DNA of 64,000 nt from Pratylenchus scribneri. Lineage: Eukaryota > Nematoda > Chromadorea > Rhabditida > Pratylenchidae. Both the position numbers and the translations under genes were made by a program. Location of the stretch: assembly GCA_030063045.1 (NCBI GenBank), contig JAQSEB010000019.1, forward strand, positions 62,001-126,000, written 5' to 3'. Shown here piece by piece: positions 22,868-35,224 of this stretch. How positions within the stretch are numbered: the stretch's first letter is position 1; the number at the start of each line of letters is the position of its first letter. A model generated the notes under the pieces. It was given only the letters and a program-made list of their open reading frames with translations, did not search any database and had not been told where the DNA came from.

Positions 22868-23920
22868 AACTGAAAATTAAAAATTAATTATTAAATTTAA
22901 AAAATTGTAGCGAATAAAATGGGAAAAGGGATAATAAATTTTTTTAATTTTTTTTATTCATAATAAATTATAATTTAATGGAACGAGAGAAATTGTCGAC
23001 TGGCAAATAAATTTGGCTAATTCAATAAATGAAGGCAATGGGAGCTATACAACAGCACAGCGCCTAAATTTGTGTATTTGTGAATGTAAAGGTGGATGAG
23101 GAGAGATTGGAGGTGAGGCCAAGCAAAGAATCAAAAATATTATTCAAAATTGGGATCCTGGGCCAGTGGGAAAGGCCAAATTGGATGGACCTAGGAGAAA
23201 AGGCAAATTGGGCCAATGGTCCATGGCCATTGGGCATGATGGGAAGGAATGAAAGGAGGAGAGGCATCGCCACGCCACTTTCGATTTCGATTCTCGATTG
23301 ACTTTAAAAAGCCAACAACAAATTTTGCAGCGTTGGTTGGGTCTATTCTCATTTATGAATAATAAAAGGGAAAATTTTTTTTAAATTAATTAAATAAAAA
23401 TGGAAAATGGACAATGTTTTTTTTTAAATAAAAAACAATTCAGTGAAGCCAAAATGGACAATTCATTAGAGGGAATTTTAAATTTTACCCAGAAATAAAA
23501 TTATCAAAGATTTGAGATCAGGGATGGCACTGAAATTCAAAAAAATCTAATAAATCGAAATTTATGTTGAAATTTAAACTCACATCAAAATTAAAAATCA
23601 ATACATTTCAAAAAATTTTTTCAAAATTAAAAAAATCAATTTAAATATGAAATTTTTTTTGCAAAAATTAATCAAAATTTTTTTGTTGAAACTAACACTT
23701 TTCGAAACCGAAATTGAAATGAATCTAAAATATCGAAATGGAAAATTTGTTTCCATCCTTTTTAGGAAGACAAAACAATTCTATATCATTACAATTTATC
23801 AAAAATTTATATTTTTTGTTTAAAATGCAATTGCCATATTTATTTTATTTCAATTATATTCAAAATTCTCATATAAATTTTCATTTTATTTCATTGCATC
23901 CATTCCTTCAATTTGCCCAC
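22868..23920. other. FL1-CR1 spacer
   Basis: The 5' flank of FL1. It holds a CCAAT-type block at 23150-23240 and, beyond it, GCCAACAACAAATTTTGCAG, both found at the matching place in the other two units. The rest (23340-23740) is AT-rich with diverged repeat fragments. The plus- and minus-strand frames at 23064-23301 overlap this conserved non-coding block. Confidence 0.5.
23150..23240 (-). promoter_or_regulatory. Shared CCAAT-rich block 5' of FL1
   Basis: Contains GGGCCAGTGGG and AATTGGGCCAATGG strings about 300 bp upstream of the FL1 start. Equivalent blocks lie 5' of FL2 (32777-32870) and FL3 (40395-40465). CCAAT/NF-Y-type binding is an inference; conservation may only reflect recent duplication. 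Confidence 0.35.
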
Positions 23921-26574
23921 TTATCGGCCATGGGAATCGGCCAGGCATTTATTGACGCATGCAACGTATTTGTCTGTGACGCACCGATTTATGCAACGTT
24001 GGTTACCTCGGCAATTCTCCGGGCAAAAAGCAAATGCATTATAGCATCCATTGTAGCAATGTTGTTCATTTGACTGATGAGCGCTAAATTCGCGAATTTT
24101 ATGCTTTTTATATGAAGGATTATAAATGTTGTCATTCAATTTAATTAGGATTAGTTAATTTTTTATGAGAAAGGATTAAATTCTAATAAAAATTAACAAT
24201 CAATTATTTATGCATTTTGTAAATTTTATAGATATTTTATAAATCTGATAATATAATAAACCTTATTTTAAATTTTTATATCTTATATATAATTTTCTGT
24301 TGGTTTGTCCCCAAAAAATATTGTTTAAATTATCTTTGGCGTTATGTATTTTTAAAGGCAAATGTAAAGAAAAAGGGTCCCAAATTAAAAATTGTTTTAA
24401 TATTCCGGAATGCAACTTTCTAAGGGTAATTTGGGGCGCTGATCACGAATCTGACATTAGATTTTTGATTAGACATCATATAATCTATGATTTTCAAAAA
24501 TCTATAATTTTTCCAAAAAATTTCCAATATTAAAAATAAGCAAAAAGCACTAATATTATTTGAAAATAAGAGTTACATAAAACATTTTACAGATAAATTA
24601 GCATTCAAGCATAGCAATAAGCATCTAATCAATTAACTTTTCTTAATTTTTTAAAATGATTTATTTATGCAAAAAGGAAAGAATATTGATGATGATGAAT
24701 CCTGTTTTTTCGGAGCGTGGCAACAAGACCTATAATATATAATAGGATGATTAGGATGATGATGATGAAGATGATGGAGGAGATGATGAGGATGAGGATG
24801 AGGATGAGAGGATAATGATGAAGATGAAGATTTTGAATGATAGGATGATGAAGATGAGGTATGAGGATGAGGATTATGATGATTTTGAAGATGATGATGA
24901 AGATGAGGACGATGAAGATGATGTTGAAGATGAGAATGAAGATGAGAATGAAGTGATGAAGATGAGAATGAGAGGATAATGGAAGATGAAGATGAGGATG
25001 AGAGGATGATGAAGATGAGGATGATGATGAAGATGAGGATGATGATGAAGATGAGGATGATGATGAAGATGAGGATAATGATGATGATGAAGAAAATAAT
25101 GAAGATGAGGATAATGTTGATGATGAAGTCGAGAATGAGAGGATGATGAAGATGAAGATGAGGTTGGGAGGATGATGAAGATGAGGATAATGATGATGAG
25201 GAAGAAGATGAAGAAGATGAGGATAATGATGAAGATCATGTTGAAGATGACGATGATGAAGATGACGATGATGTTGAAGAAGACGATGATGAAGATGAGA
25301 AGATGATGAGGATGAAGATAATGAAGATGATAATAATGATAAAGATGAACAAGATGATGAAGATGAGGTAATGATGATGATGATTAAGAAAATGATGAAG
25401 ATGAGAATGATAGGATGATGAAGATGAGGATGAGGATGATGATGAAGAAGGGGATGATGAAGATGTAGAATGAGGATGAAGAAGATGAGATGAAGATGAG
25501 ATGAGGATGATGAAGATGAGGATGAGAGGATGATTAAGATGAAGATGATGAGAAGATGAGGATATAATGATGATGATGATTAAGAAAATGATGAAGATGA
25601 GAATGATAGGATGATGAAGATGAGGAGGATGATGAAGAAGGGGAAGATGAAGATGTAGAATGAGGATGAAGAAGATGAGATGAGGATGATTAAGATGAAG
25701 ATATGAGAAGATGAGGATATAATGATGATGATGAAGATGATGAGGATGCTGAAGATGAAGATGAGGATGAGAGGATGATGAAGATGAGGATAATGATGAA
25801 GATGAAGAAGTTAATGAGGATGATGATAAAGAAGGGGATGATGAAAATGTAGAATGAGGGTGATGAAGATGAGATGAAGATGAGGATGTGATGATGATTA
25901 AGATGAAGATGATGAGAAGATGAGGATATAATGATGATGATCATGATGATGATGAGGATGAAGATGAGGATGAGAGGATGATGAAGATGAAGATGATGAT
26001 GAAGAAGGGGATGATGAAGATGAGATGAAGATGATGATGAGGATGATGATGAAGATAAGGATGATGATGAAAGATAAGGATGATGAAGATGAGATGAAGA
26101 TGACGATGAGGATGATGATGAAGATGACGATGAAAATGATATGAAGAAGACCATCATCATCTTCTTAATCATCCTACTATATATTATCGGTCTTGCCCCC
26201 CTGCTGATAATCTTCTTGCCCCTCCCCCTCCCAAAAAAAGGAAAGTAACAAAATCAGAATTTAAAAATAAGAAAAAATCGGAATTAAAATTAGAATAAGA
26301 ATAATATCAGAATTAAAAATCAGAATTAAAAGTCAGAATAAGAATAAAATCAGAATTAAAAATAAAACTTTTTGCATATTTAGCATGATTGTTGTTGATT
26401 ATTGTGCCTAGCTTAGGAGTTCACCCGTAGGGCGAACTCCTGAGCTAGTTTATTATAATTATTAATATAATATAATTTTAGCATTTCAAAATAGTAAAAA
26501 AAATATTACTCAGCAAAATATATATCCGAAATTGCCAAAAGAAGGAAAATAATTGGGAGCAAAAAGACAAACAT
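23921..26574 (-). CDS. CR1: small secreted CX3C-repeat cysteine-rich protein
   Basis: Two exons (26574-26510 and 24083-23921) encode 75 residues. Exon 1 is a signal peptide, MFVFLLPIIFLLLAIS, and joins exon 2 in phase 2 (GA|gtaata to ttag|C). The mature part has eight cysteines in four CX3C motifs spaced CX3C-X6-CX3C-X5-CX3C-X7-CX3C, ending KCLADSHGR. Exon 1 and the intron phase are the same as in CR3, 15 kb away, which supports the join despite a 2.4-kb intron full of a (GATGAA)-type array. No known family is recognised; regular CX3C spacing suggests stacked helical hairpins held by disulfides. A host-directed or antimicrobial role is possible but unproven. Confidence 0.7.
24712..26205. mobile_element. 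Foldback element with ~1.4-kb GATGAA-type array, in CR1 intron
   Basis: A purine-rich array of GATGAA/GATGAG/GATGAT units runs from about 24745 to 26150. It is bounded by inverted copies of one sequence: AATATATAATAGGATGATTA (left, ~24733) and the complement of TAATCATCCTACTATATATT (right, ~26165), with GGCAACAAGACC and its near complement GGTCTTGCCC outside. The array therefore looks like the expanded interior of an inverted-repeat transposon. Long Ser/His-rich open frames on the minus strand are a by-product of the repeat. Confidence 0.75.
26408..26448. other. Strong perfect-type hairpin
   Basis: CTAGCTTAGGAGTTC (26408-26422) pairs with GAACTCCTGAGCTAG (26434-26448) with one G-T pair. Inside, CCC/GGG can close a 3-base loop. 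It is the least AT-rich patch in its surroundings and is transcribed in the CR1 intron if CR1 is expressed. Confidence 0.6.
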
Positions 26575-27408
26575 TGGTGAAATTTGAATATTCCAAATAT
26601 TCGATATTAAAATGTGTGGATGAATATGTTGACCTCCTGCTGGGAAATTTAAAATTTATGGATGAATGAAAATTTTCCAAAATATGTTTGACAATTCTAA
26701 ATGGAATGGGCCAATTTTGTTTTCCTTTTAAAATGTTCAACATCTCATAAAATTTTTCTTAAATATTATTTATTGGAAAATGCTTTTTAAATTTTTATTT
26801 CGCGATTCGGGCCAATTTCGCTTTCATTTAAAATGTTCAAAATCCCATAAATTTTTTCTCAAATAATTTTTTTATTGGAATACGTTTTTATATTTATTCC
26901 CATTAAAATGAAAATTCTCATTCTCCTTAAAAAATGAAAGAAAAAGAAATTTTTCAATTTCACGATATAAAAATTGTACCAATGAAAAGAAGCAAAAATG
27001 GAATGAAGTGGAAATAATATAATTATTTTTAAAATATAAATGATCATCAAATTTTGGGAAAATTTCACTCTCATACAAAAATTGGTAATACGCAATAAAA
27101 CAAAAATTTAAAATGATGTGAATTTATTTCTGCTCATGAATTTTTTTGAAATTTAGTTCATGCCTATTTAATTAACTTGTAATTCCGTCAGTTCATTCCG
27201 TCTCTCTAGCCAAAAAATCGAGAACAAATATTTGGTTTAATATTTTCCAATAATTAAATCAGGATAATCAGCATTCATTTGTATAAATAAAAATTGCAAT
27301 TTAACCGAAAGGAAAAAATTTTATGAGAATATATATATTTTACGGCATAAATATATTAAAATAGAATTATGCCCACATTATAGAATAATATATAAATCAA
27401 AATATATT
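26575..27408. other. CR1 5' flank and FL2 3' flank
   Basis: Sequence upstream of CR1, including two diverged copies of AAAATGTTCAA(A/C)ATC(C/T)CATAAA (26732, 26829) that recur upstream of CR3 (42040). No gene is recognised. Confidence 0.4.
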
Positions 27409-30400
27409 TTAAAATAAATCCAGCATAAAATTGCCTTCAACCGGTTCATCCATTTTGCCTTTTCCTTTCTTCCTATTTTCTTGCGCATTCATTCCCTTTT
27501 TAATTGCACCCAAAATGTTCTTTTCAAAGCCGATGGTTTCATCAACGGTTTGGGCAATTATACTTTTCATGGGAATGAATATTTTTTCCAATAATTGTCG
27601 TTTGAATTCATCCAATTTGTAAAATTGTTCCAAATGCCATGCGGAACAATCTTTTTCTTTTTTTGAAAATATCGCCCATTTGAATGCATCATCCTTTCCA
27701 TTATTTAATTTTATTGTTCCCTTGCATAAATATGAGGCCACAATGTGCATTAAGCCTAAAAAAATAATTGGAAATTTGTTTTCCGATTTTTTCCCACATA
27801 ATTGTAATAAATTTTGGTAAATGGAAATCTTTTTATAATTTTTTTCCTATAGAATTTGGTCAATGTCACAAATGTATTACTAAGAAATTTGAATTCCTGT
27901 CATTCATAAATATTAATATTTAATTTTAATAACAAAATTTTTATACTTAAGACAATACCTAATTTATTATAATATTAATTTAAAATTTTGACTCTTCCGG
28001 ATAAATTTGACAAATAATAAAAAAATATTCTTAAAATTTAATTCCAATATTCTCATGATTTAATTACTAAAATAGTAATAGTGTATAAAAATATTTAACA
28101 AAAAGTAAACCTTTTCTGCAAGCAACATAATTTGTCTCTTTTCCAATTTCATAATCTTTCTTGCCATTCATATTCTCCCAAAAATGGTAAATTATTTTTG
28201 ACAAAATTTCAGTCAATATTTTGTGATTTGGCCCGCCGGCCTTTTCCTCAATCAATGATTTTTCGTTAATTTCTTCTGGTTCTGACCAATCATTATCAGC
28301 AGCCCATTGAGGAAGCCATTCCATGGAATTCGTTTTGAAAGGATATGGTCCTAGGCAAAATCATGAATTTTTGGCAATTAAATAATGTGACGAATTTAGA
28401 AAAGCGAATTTTACCGTTCCATAATCCAGCCATCAAATTATAAGCTTATGCCTATGTCCTATGATTGTTTTTCACTATCATTTTAATATCAAAAAAATTG
28501 ATCAAAATATGGTAAGGAAATTATAGCCCAAAACAGAAAATGTCTGACCATTTTTTGATTAGCAAAAATTTATTATCAAATTCATTTATTTTTTTCAAAT
28601 TATTCATTTTTATAGAAATTATTAATATTATTTAATATTATTTAATTTGTTAAAATTAAAGTTAATATTCAATAAATTTATTTAATGCGGAACTTTATTT
28701 GTTTTTTTAAGAAATGTCATTTCTCGGTGTAATTTTAATCGCTTAATATATATATATAATATAAATCTATAAATCTGATAAATTATTTGCCATCGAAAAA
28801 GCAGATTTGCATTCATATTAAACACTGAAAATTAATTAGAAAATTTGTTTTAATAAAAAAAGTTTAAAAGCGCCTTACATTCCATCCAATTGATATTGGC
28901 ATTCAATTAAGCTAAAGTAAATTTTCTTACCCGTATATTTTTGTTGATACACCACCTCCAATCCCTCCAAACTCCATGGCCTTTTCTTCAACGCCTTTAA
29001 TGTCTTCACATCCAATTCTAATCGGCCTCTACGCATTTCAAAATAATCCGATAGGATTCGCAAATTCTCATTCAGAAAAATTCGTTTTTGAACCCAATTG
29101 AATGGTAGATGTGTCCGATGTGTAATTAATGCTTCGTCAAGTGAATAATGGGCATTGTGTTTGTAAACGGCCACATCTCTCAATTCGTATGCCATCAATT
29201 CGCCGAGTTTAAGAATGTTTCGAGATGCAGTGAACAAATGACTGAGGATGGCCAACAGACGAGCCTCTGTCTGAAATCAAATGAAATAAGAGGGGAAACA
29301 GGCGGAAATAAACCATTTTCCGAAAAATAGGCGGAATTAAAACATTTTTAGAAAACAGGCGGAATTAAAACATTTTCCGGAAAACAGGCGGATTAAAACA
29401 TTTTCCGGAAAACAGGCGGATTAAAACATTTTCCGGAAAACAGGGGGAATTAAAACATTTTCCGGAAAACAGGCGGATTAAAACATTTTCCGGAAAACAG
29501 GCGGAATTAAAACATTTTCCGGAAAACAGGCGGATTAAAACATTTTCCGGAAAACAGGCGGAATTAAAACATTTTCCGGAAAACAGGCGGATTAAAACAT
29601 TTTCCGGAAAACAGGCGGAATTAAAACATTTTCCGGAAAACAGGCGGATTAAAACATTTTCCGGAAAACAGGGGGAATTAAAACATTTTCCGGAAAACAG
29701 GCGGATTAAAACATTTTCCGGAAAACAGGGGGAATTAAAACATTTTCCGGAAAACAGGCGGATTAAAACATTTTCCGGAAAACAGGGGGAATTAAAACAT
29801 TTTCCGGAAAACAGGCGGAATTAAATCAGATTTAAAAATACTAAATTTTGGCTTTATAATTTAAACTAACCGCAGTTGCCTTCTTATGAAACAAAAATCC
29901 TTCATAATCTGAAAATGGTCGCACAATGGGCGTCAAAACATCGATGGCATGTTTGAATGCTTCCAACAATTCATTTTCATTGCATTCTGCCAACTTTTTA
30001 TGATCAAATTTTCGAATTTGTTTTCTCAATTGTAAATTTTTTAAAGACGACACTAATTTTCCCCATCCATCTTCGGATCCTATTTTCATATCCTGGGCTT
30101 GTTGGATTATGTCTTCCCAATCCCAAAAATTTTCTATCTTTTTATTTGTTTCGTTTTGTTTTGCCATTTCTTCTTGTTCTTTCTTTTTTAATTTTTCTTC
30201 TTCCGTTGGCAATGGAATTTTTATTGTTTTTTCGCGCAATTCCTTGCTAAATTCAACGATTGACATTTTCAATTTAGCCAATTCCCCTGCCAATCTTTCT
30301 TCCACTCTTTTGTCCATTAATTTTTCGAATCGTTCTCGATCACTTTGATGATGTTTTTGTTGCGGTTTATAAAATTGTTAAATTAGTAAATTTTCAAATA

Positions 30401-32539
30401 AATATCAATTAAAATTTAATAAATCCAATGAAATTTCTACCATGAGAATTTATAGAAATGAAATCACATTTTTGGAATTTACGAATTTTAACATGCATGA
30501 AATATCTACATATTATTTCTAATACAATTATAATTAAAGTAAATTTAAAGAAAAATTCTTAATTTAATCTTAAGAATAGATAGAGTGATCCTTTTAATTC
30601 ATTTTTCTTTTTTTCATTTTTTTATTTTAATTACATTTGATGCTTGAGAACCCGACGTAGACGAATGTAGTAATGGCTTTTTCGACGCATTCTTTTTCTT
30701 AATTACTTCAACAATTTCAAAGAGTTCATTCTCCGTGTCTTCATATTCCTCCTCTTCATTTTCTTCAACTTCAATCTGTGAATAAATTTAGTATATTTTT
30801 TGACATTTTTTTAATTTAAACATTTATTTTTATAAATGTTATAATATTTTCAAATAATTATAAATTTAATTCACCTTTGTATGCATTAAATTTATTAATT
30901 TTTTTGCTGATATATTTTCTTGCCCGTCAAGAAATTTATTTTTTTTAATTTTTAAAATTTTATGAATATCAAATTTTAATAAAAATTTAATTTAACTGCT
31001 CTTAAAATTGTAAAAGTTAATTATAAAAATATTTTGGAGTATTCTTTTTCATTATTATAGGAAATACCATTTTATGAAAATGCATAAAATCTCTTCCATG
31101 GGTTACAAAAAAGATATCCTTTTCTTCCGATCCTCGATTTTTCATATTAAAATATTCTTTCATAAATTTGAGTTCATTCTTTGCTAAATTTGATCTTCCG
31201 AATTTATCATGAGAATGTTTTCCAATTGTTTCACTATTTTCTTTTTCCTCATTCGCTTCCATTTTTGCCAATGCCAAAAACATTTGCTCCTTTAAACCTT
31301 CATCTTTCATCCACAATTCTAATTGACTTGAACCATCCAAAGGGAAAGAACCATCATAATTTTTTGTTCTGGATGAAGTCAACAAATCCGCATAAATAAT
31401 ACTAAATTATTTAAATTAATTAGAAAAATTAAAAATAATTTGCATTTTACTTTTGAATTGTGTCCAATGCTTCTTCCATTTTAATTTCATTCGCTGATTT
31501 TTCCAACACTTTTTGGGGTTTTTTACTCTTTTCGACTTCAATTTTTTCTATTTCTTCAATTATTTTTTGAGGTTCATCAAAAATTTTTTCATTAAATTGG
31601 GCAAATTGCGGCTTTCCCGTTGGGGATGCCAACAAAAATTGATTGCTCAATGTCTTTAATAAAAAAATGTAATTATTTTTTACATTAAACCCAAAATAAT
31701 TTAAAATGAAATCATTATTAAAAATTTATTTTTTACTAATTTTTATGCGTCCAAAAAATTATGGAATTTATTTTAAATCTCAATTAAAAATTTTAAATTA
31801 TTATTTAATTGAAAAAATTTTATGAGGTCCAATTTATATGTCAAAGAATTTATATATCTTTACCTGTAATTTTTATTATATTTTTGAAATTTTTGATAAT
31901 AATTCAATTATTAAAATTTTAAATATTTTTGTAATCTCTACATTCCTTAATTATAACAAATTAATTTAATCTATAATAATCACATAATAAGGAATTTTTG
32001 CCATTCGAAGATAACAAAGAATTTCCAATGTTGGCATTGAAATATGGGCAAATTGGTTAGTTGGCGGTGTCATGAATAAATAGACGAAATCTTGCCGGGC
32101 TATTTCATTGGATGTGGGCACAAGAATCAGATCATTCAATGAATTATTAGAAGAAGCCTGATGATGGTGGGCTGCTTGCAATTTGTAAAGCAACGCTTGA
32201 AATTATTCAATGTATATTGAAAAATATTAATAAAATATTTTATTATTGTTCCAAATTTGATTTAAGGCCATCACAATTTTGATTAAAAATTAAATTAATT
32301 AATAACCAAAAATATAAATAGATTCTTTATTTCTTTATATTTATTTTAAAAATAATAATGTTTAATTTCAAACAAAAATTCGGCAATGCTTTAAAAATGC
32401 CTTATTTCTAATCGAAATCGAAACCCTACCCATTTAAATGACACTACTGCATAATTATCCTTTCCGAAAAATTACCATTCATTCGATGTAAATGCAGAGC
32501 AAGGGAAAACGAAAAGACAACGAAAATTTGTAAATTCAT
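27409..32539 (-). CDS. FL2: secreted FAX/CDR-like protein, one splice site lost
   Basis: Exons match FL1: 32539-32476, 32195-31984, 31653-31451, 31401-31068, 30775-30635, 30377-29871, 29270-28931, 28350-28111, 27755-27409, totalling 795 residues if all are joined. Signal peptide MNLQIFVVFSFSLALHLH, the thioredoxin-like region (LYKLQAAHHHQ onward, LRMAKIPYYV, LASPTGKPQFAQ), an acidic exon 5, the KLKKKEQEEM coiled coil and the same C-terminal domain are all present and open. The exon 6 acceptor reads ...ctaatttaa|CAATTT where FL1 has ctaatttag, so the AG is AA. Unless another acceptor is used, the mRNA would be aberrant. Exon 4 end (CAT AAA ATG|gtattt) is the least certain boundary. Expression status is unknown. 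Confidence 0.65.
29285..29825. repeat. 28/29-bp minisatellite filling FL2 intron 6
   Basis: About 18 units of ATTAAAACATTTTCCGGAAA plus ACAGGCGG(A) occupy nearly the whole intron (29271-29870). Units with GCGGATT (28 bp) mostly alternate with GCGGAATT or GGGGAATT (29 bp), giving a 57-bp higher-order period. FL1 and FL3 lack the array. Confidence 0.9.
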
Positions 32540-32776
32540 TTCTGAAAATTAAAATTTATTATTCCATTTTAAAGGATATTTTAAGAAGAAAATAATTTTA
32601 TTTTTTTAAACTTTTATTCATAATAAAATAATATTGACTGGTAGAAAGAAGGAAATTTTTCGATGGCAAATAAAATGTTGGCTATTTGCCTATTGGGAGA
32701 TGGATGAGGAGAATTTTTGAGGTTGGCATTTTCAGAGATAGGTGAGAGATGAAAAAATATAAAAGAAGCTTTGGGA

Positions 32777-32870
32777 TAGCTAAATTTGGCCAATGGGCCA
32801 GGGTAAAAGGTAAATTGGGCCAATGGGCCAGGATAAAAGGTAAATTGGGCCAATGGATGGACCTTGGGGG
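32777..32870 (-). promoter_or_regulatory. Triplicated CCAAT block 5' of FL2
   Basis: Three ~33-bp direct copies of GGTAAATTGGGCCAATGG with GGGCCAGG between. FL1 and FL3 have one or two such motifs in the same position. Possible NF-Y-type sites; regulatory role inferred. Confidence 0.4.
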
Positions 32871-32883
32871 ATGGAACGAAAGA

Positions 32884-33613
32884 GGAATTGAAGGCATGCC
32901 GACACTTGCGGATTGGACATTTACGGACGACATTTGCGGACCGACATTTGCGGATTGGACATTTGCGGACGACATTTGCGGACCGACATTTGCGGACGAC
33001 ATTTGCGGATTGGACATTTGCGGACGACATTTGCGGATTGGACATTTGCGGACACTACTATAGTTGAATTTTCCGGATTAGCTAACAAAATATTAAAAAT
33101 GAATATTGAAAATATATTTTAAAATCTGTAAATCCCATGCTCCGATATTTGCGCTATTTTTTGACGAAATTACAACCCTGTGATATGTTAGACTTCTTTA
33201 AGAATCCTATGCTCCGAGCCCATAAGCCCTAAACTTAGCCCTAACCCTAAACCTAGCCCCTAATCTTAGCCCAATTGCGAAATTAAAAATGGTCATAACT
33301 TTTTTACTCTTAGGTTTTATGCAAAACAAACGACAGATTTGGGCTTCTCTCATCAGAATGCCTCGATTGAGCTATAATTTTGACCGAAAAGATTCGTAAA
33401 AATTTTTCAAATTTCAGCTAAAACTAATCTTAAAATACTTGTTTATCAAATACAAATAATCCGCAAAAGTCGATCCGCAAATGTCGTCCGCAAAAGTCGG
33501 TCCGCAAATGTCGGTCCGCAAATGTCCAATCCGCAAATGTCGTCCGCAAAAGTCGGTCCGCAAATGTCGGTCCGCAAATGTCTCATCCGCAAGTGTCGTA
33601 ACGCGGAATTGAA
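32884..33613. mobile_element. 712-bp element with inverted TTTGCGGAC arrays
   Basis: Flanked by GGAATTGAA on both sides (32884-32892 and 33605-33613), a 9-bp apparent target duplication. CGACACTTGCGGAT near the left end is repeated in inverted orientation near the right end. Each end then has an array of ~15-23-bp units with ACATTTGCGGAC (left 32918-33055, right 33470-33590 inverted). Units 1 and 3 of the cassette lack it between GGCAT and GCCACTTT. The 9-bp duplication and subterminal arrays suggest a Mutator-like MITE; class uncertain. Confidence 0.75.
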
Positions 33614-34049
33614 TGATGGAAGAAGCAGCGCCACTTTCGCATCGATGAAAAAATCCAACAACAAATTTTGCTGTTCTCGATTGGAGGGAGGGCTTATTAT
33701 TCTGTCATCCAATTTTGACCAAATTTCTATAATTTTTTTATGTTTAATTTAATCAAACCAAAGGGCAAATTTTAATTAATTAAATTAAAATAACAATGGA
33801 AATACGTTAACAACACTGACCAATTCAGTGAGACTAAAACCAATATTTATAATGGGCGAGGAAATTCGGAATTTAATCAATAAATAAAAATTTTCATTTA
33901 AAGAACAGAGTTTGGGATGGCATAATTACCAATAGTGATATAATTTATCAGAAAAGACTAATCTTTTGTCTAAAATTTAAATGTTATATTCATTTTATTC
34001 CAGAAATATAAATCGTCAAATTTCATTTACTTTCATCCATCCATAAATT

Positions 34050-34190
34050 TTATCGACCAAATGAATCTGTGAGGCATTTATTTCGGCATGCATTGAATTT
34101 GAGAATGCATCGATTCATGTTCATCATCATCTTTGCAGGGTTCCTGGCAAAGGGGCCAATGTAACATAGCATCCATTGTGAACTTGGTTA
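34050..34190 (-). pseudogene. CR2: decayed cysteine-rich gene
   Basis: Aligns with exon 2 of CR3 down to the stop codon; the last 19 residues (RCILKFNACRNKCLTDSFGR region) are almost unchanged. Upstream, the first cysteine codon is missing and an extra T after GCCCC shifts the frame, giving tandem TGA stops. No signal-peptide exon is found 5' of it. It occupies the CR position of cassette unit 2. Confidence 0.8.
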
Positions 34191-34808
34191 TTTTTTATCA
34201 TATTTTTTCCACTTATGAAATGTCCTATTTTCCGGAAAAATTTACTTTAATTTTAATTTCCATCTGTTTATTTAAGTTTTAATTCAATTTGTACAAATAT
34301 TTTGTTTAATATTTTCCAATAATTGAATTAGAATAAAAAGTGCTCTGTTGGTGGCCTTTCGTTCTTTATCAAACCCTTTTAGTTTACTTCAATTTCCCAA
34401 ATAACTTTATCTCAAAAATATTATGTAATAAAATAGCTTCAAATGAGTTTAAATAAAATGCTTTATGCTTCAATTGAATAGGATAGGAGGAAAGCAGAAA
34501 ATGTGTCGAGAAAAAGAGGGTGAGTTACATTGGGATATTGTCAGCTTAAATATAAATATAGGCCAAGAAATGGGAGGAATTAAGGGGGAAACAAATAATC
34601 GCCAGAAAAAAAATAAAATTAACATCAAAAAGGGGAATGGGGATATTACAAATTACATATTAGGAAATGCAGAAGGGTCGAGGAGTGAATTTTACGAGAT
34701 AAGATTGACAGAGGAATTGATTGATAAGAACATTTTTTTTTTATTTTACTGAATAAATATGTTATCACATCACATCACATCCACATTTAAATAATTATAA
34801 TATATCTT
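34191..34808. other. CR2 5' flank and FL3 3' flank
   Basis: Purine-rich on the plus strand between 34480 and 34720. The open frame there (34465-34752) has no motif or splice support. No gene is recognised. Confidence 0.4.
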
Positions 34809-35224
34809 TTAAAATAAATCCAGCATAAAATTGCCTTCAACCGGTTCATCCATTTTGCCTTTTCCTTTCTTTCCATTTTCTTGCGCATTCATTCCCTTTT
34901 TAATTGCACCCAAAATTTTATCTTCAAAGCCGATGGTTTCTTCAACGATTTGGCTGATTATTCTCTTCATGGAAATGAATATTGGCCCCAATAATTGCCG
35001 TTTGAATTCATCCAATTTGTAAAATTCTTCCATATGCCATTTAGAACATTCTTTTTCTTTTTTGAAATTTATTGACAATTTGGTCGTCTCTTTTTTTAAT
35101 TTTATTGACCCTTTGCATAAATATGAGGCCACAATGTGCATTAAGCCTATAAAATAATAGGGGAAAATATCAATTATAATTGAATTATTGACATTAGCCA
35201 TATTGGGAAATCTATTTAAATTAC

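Larger units (their letters stand above)
32540..34049. other. FL2-CR2 spacer
   Basis: The FL2 5' flank, with the CCAAT-type block at 32777-32870, the 712-bp inserted element at 32893-33604, then the conserved GCCACTTTCG...CCAACAACAAATTTTGC segment shared with the other units. Confidence 0.5.

Noticed and set aside
24874..26172. Long Ser/His-rich and Asp/Glu-type open frames
   Set aside because: They are translations of the GATGAA-type array without start context or non-repeat sequence.
29300..29825. Regular repeats resembling a CRISPR array
   Set aside because: Units are contiguous without unique spacers, in an intron of a eukaryotic gene.
32614..33122. Repeated HLRTxICGL-type protein frames
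   Set aside because: They translate the TTTGCGGAC array of the inserted element and differ between strands.
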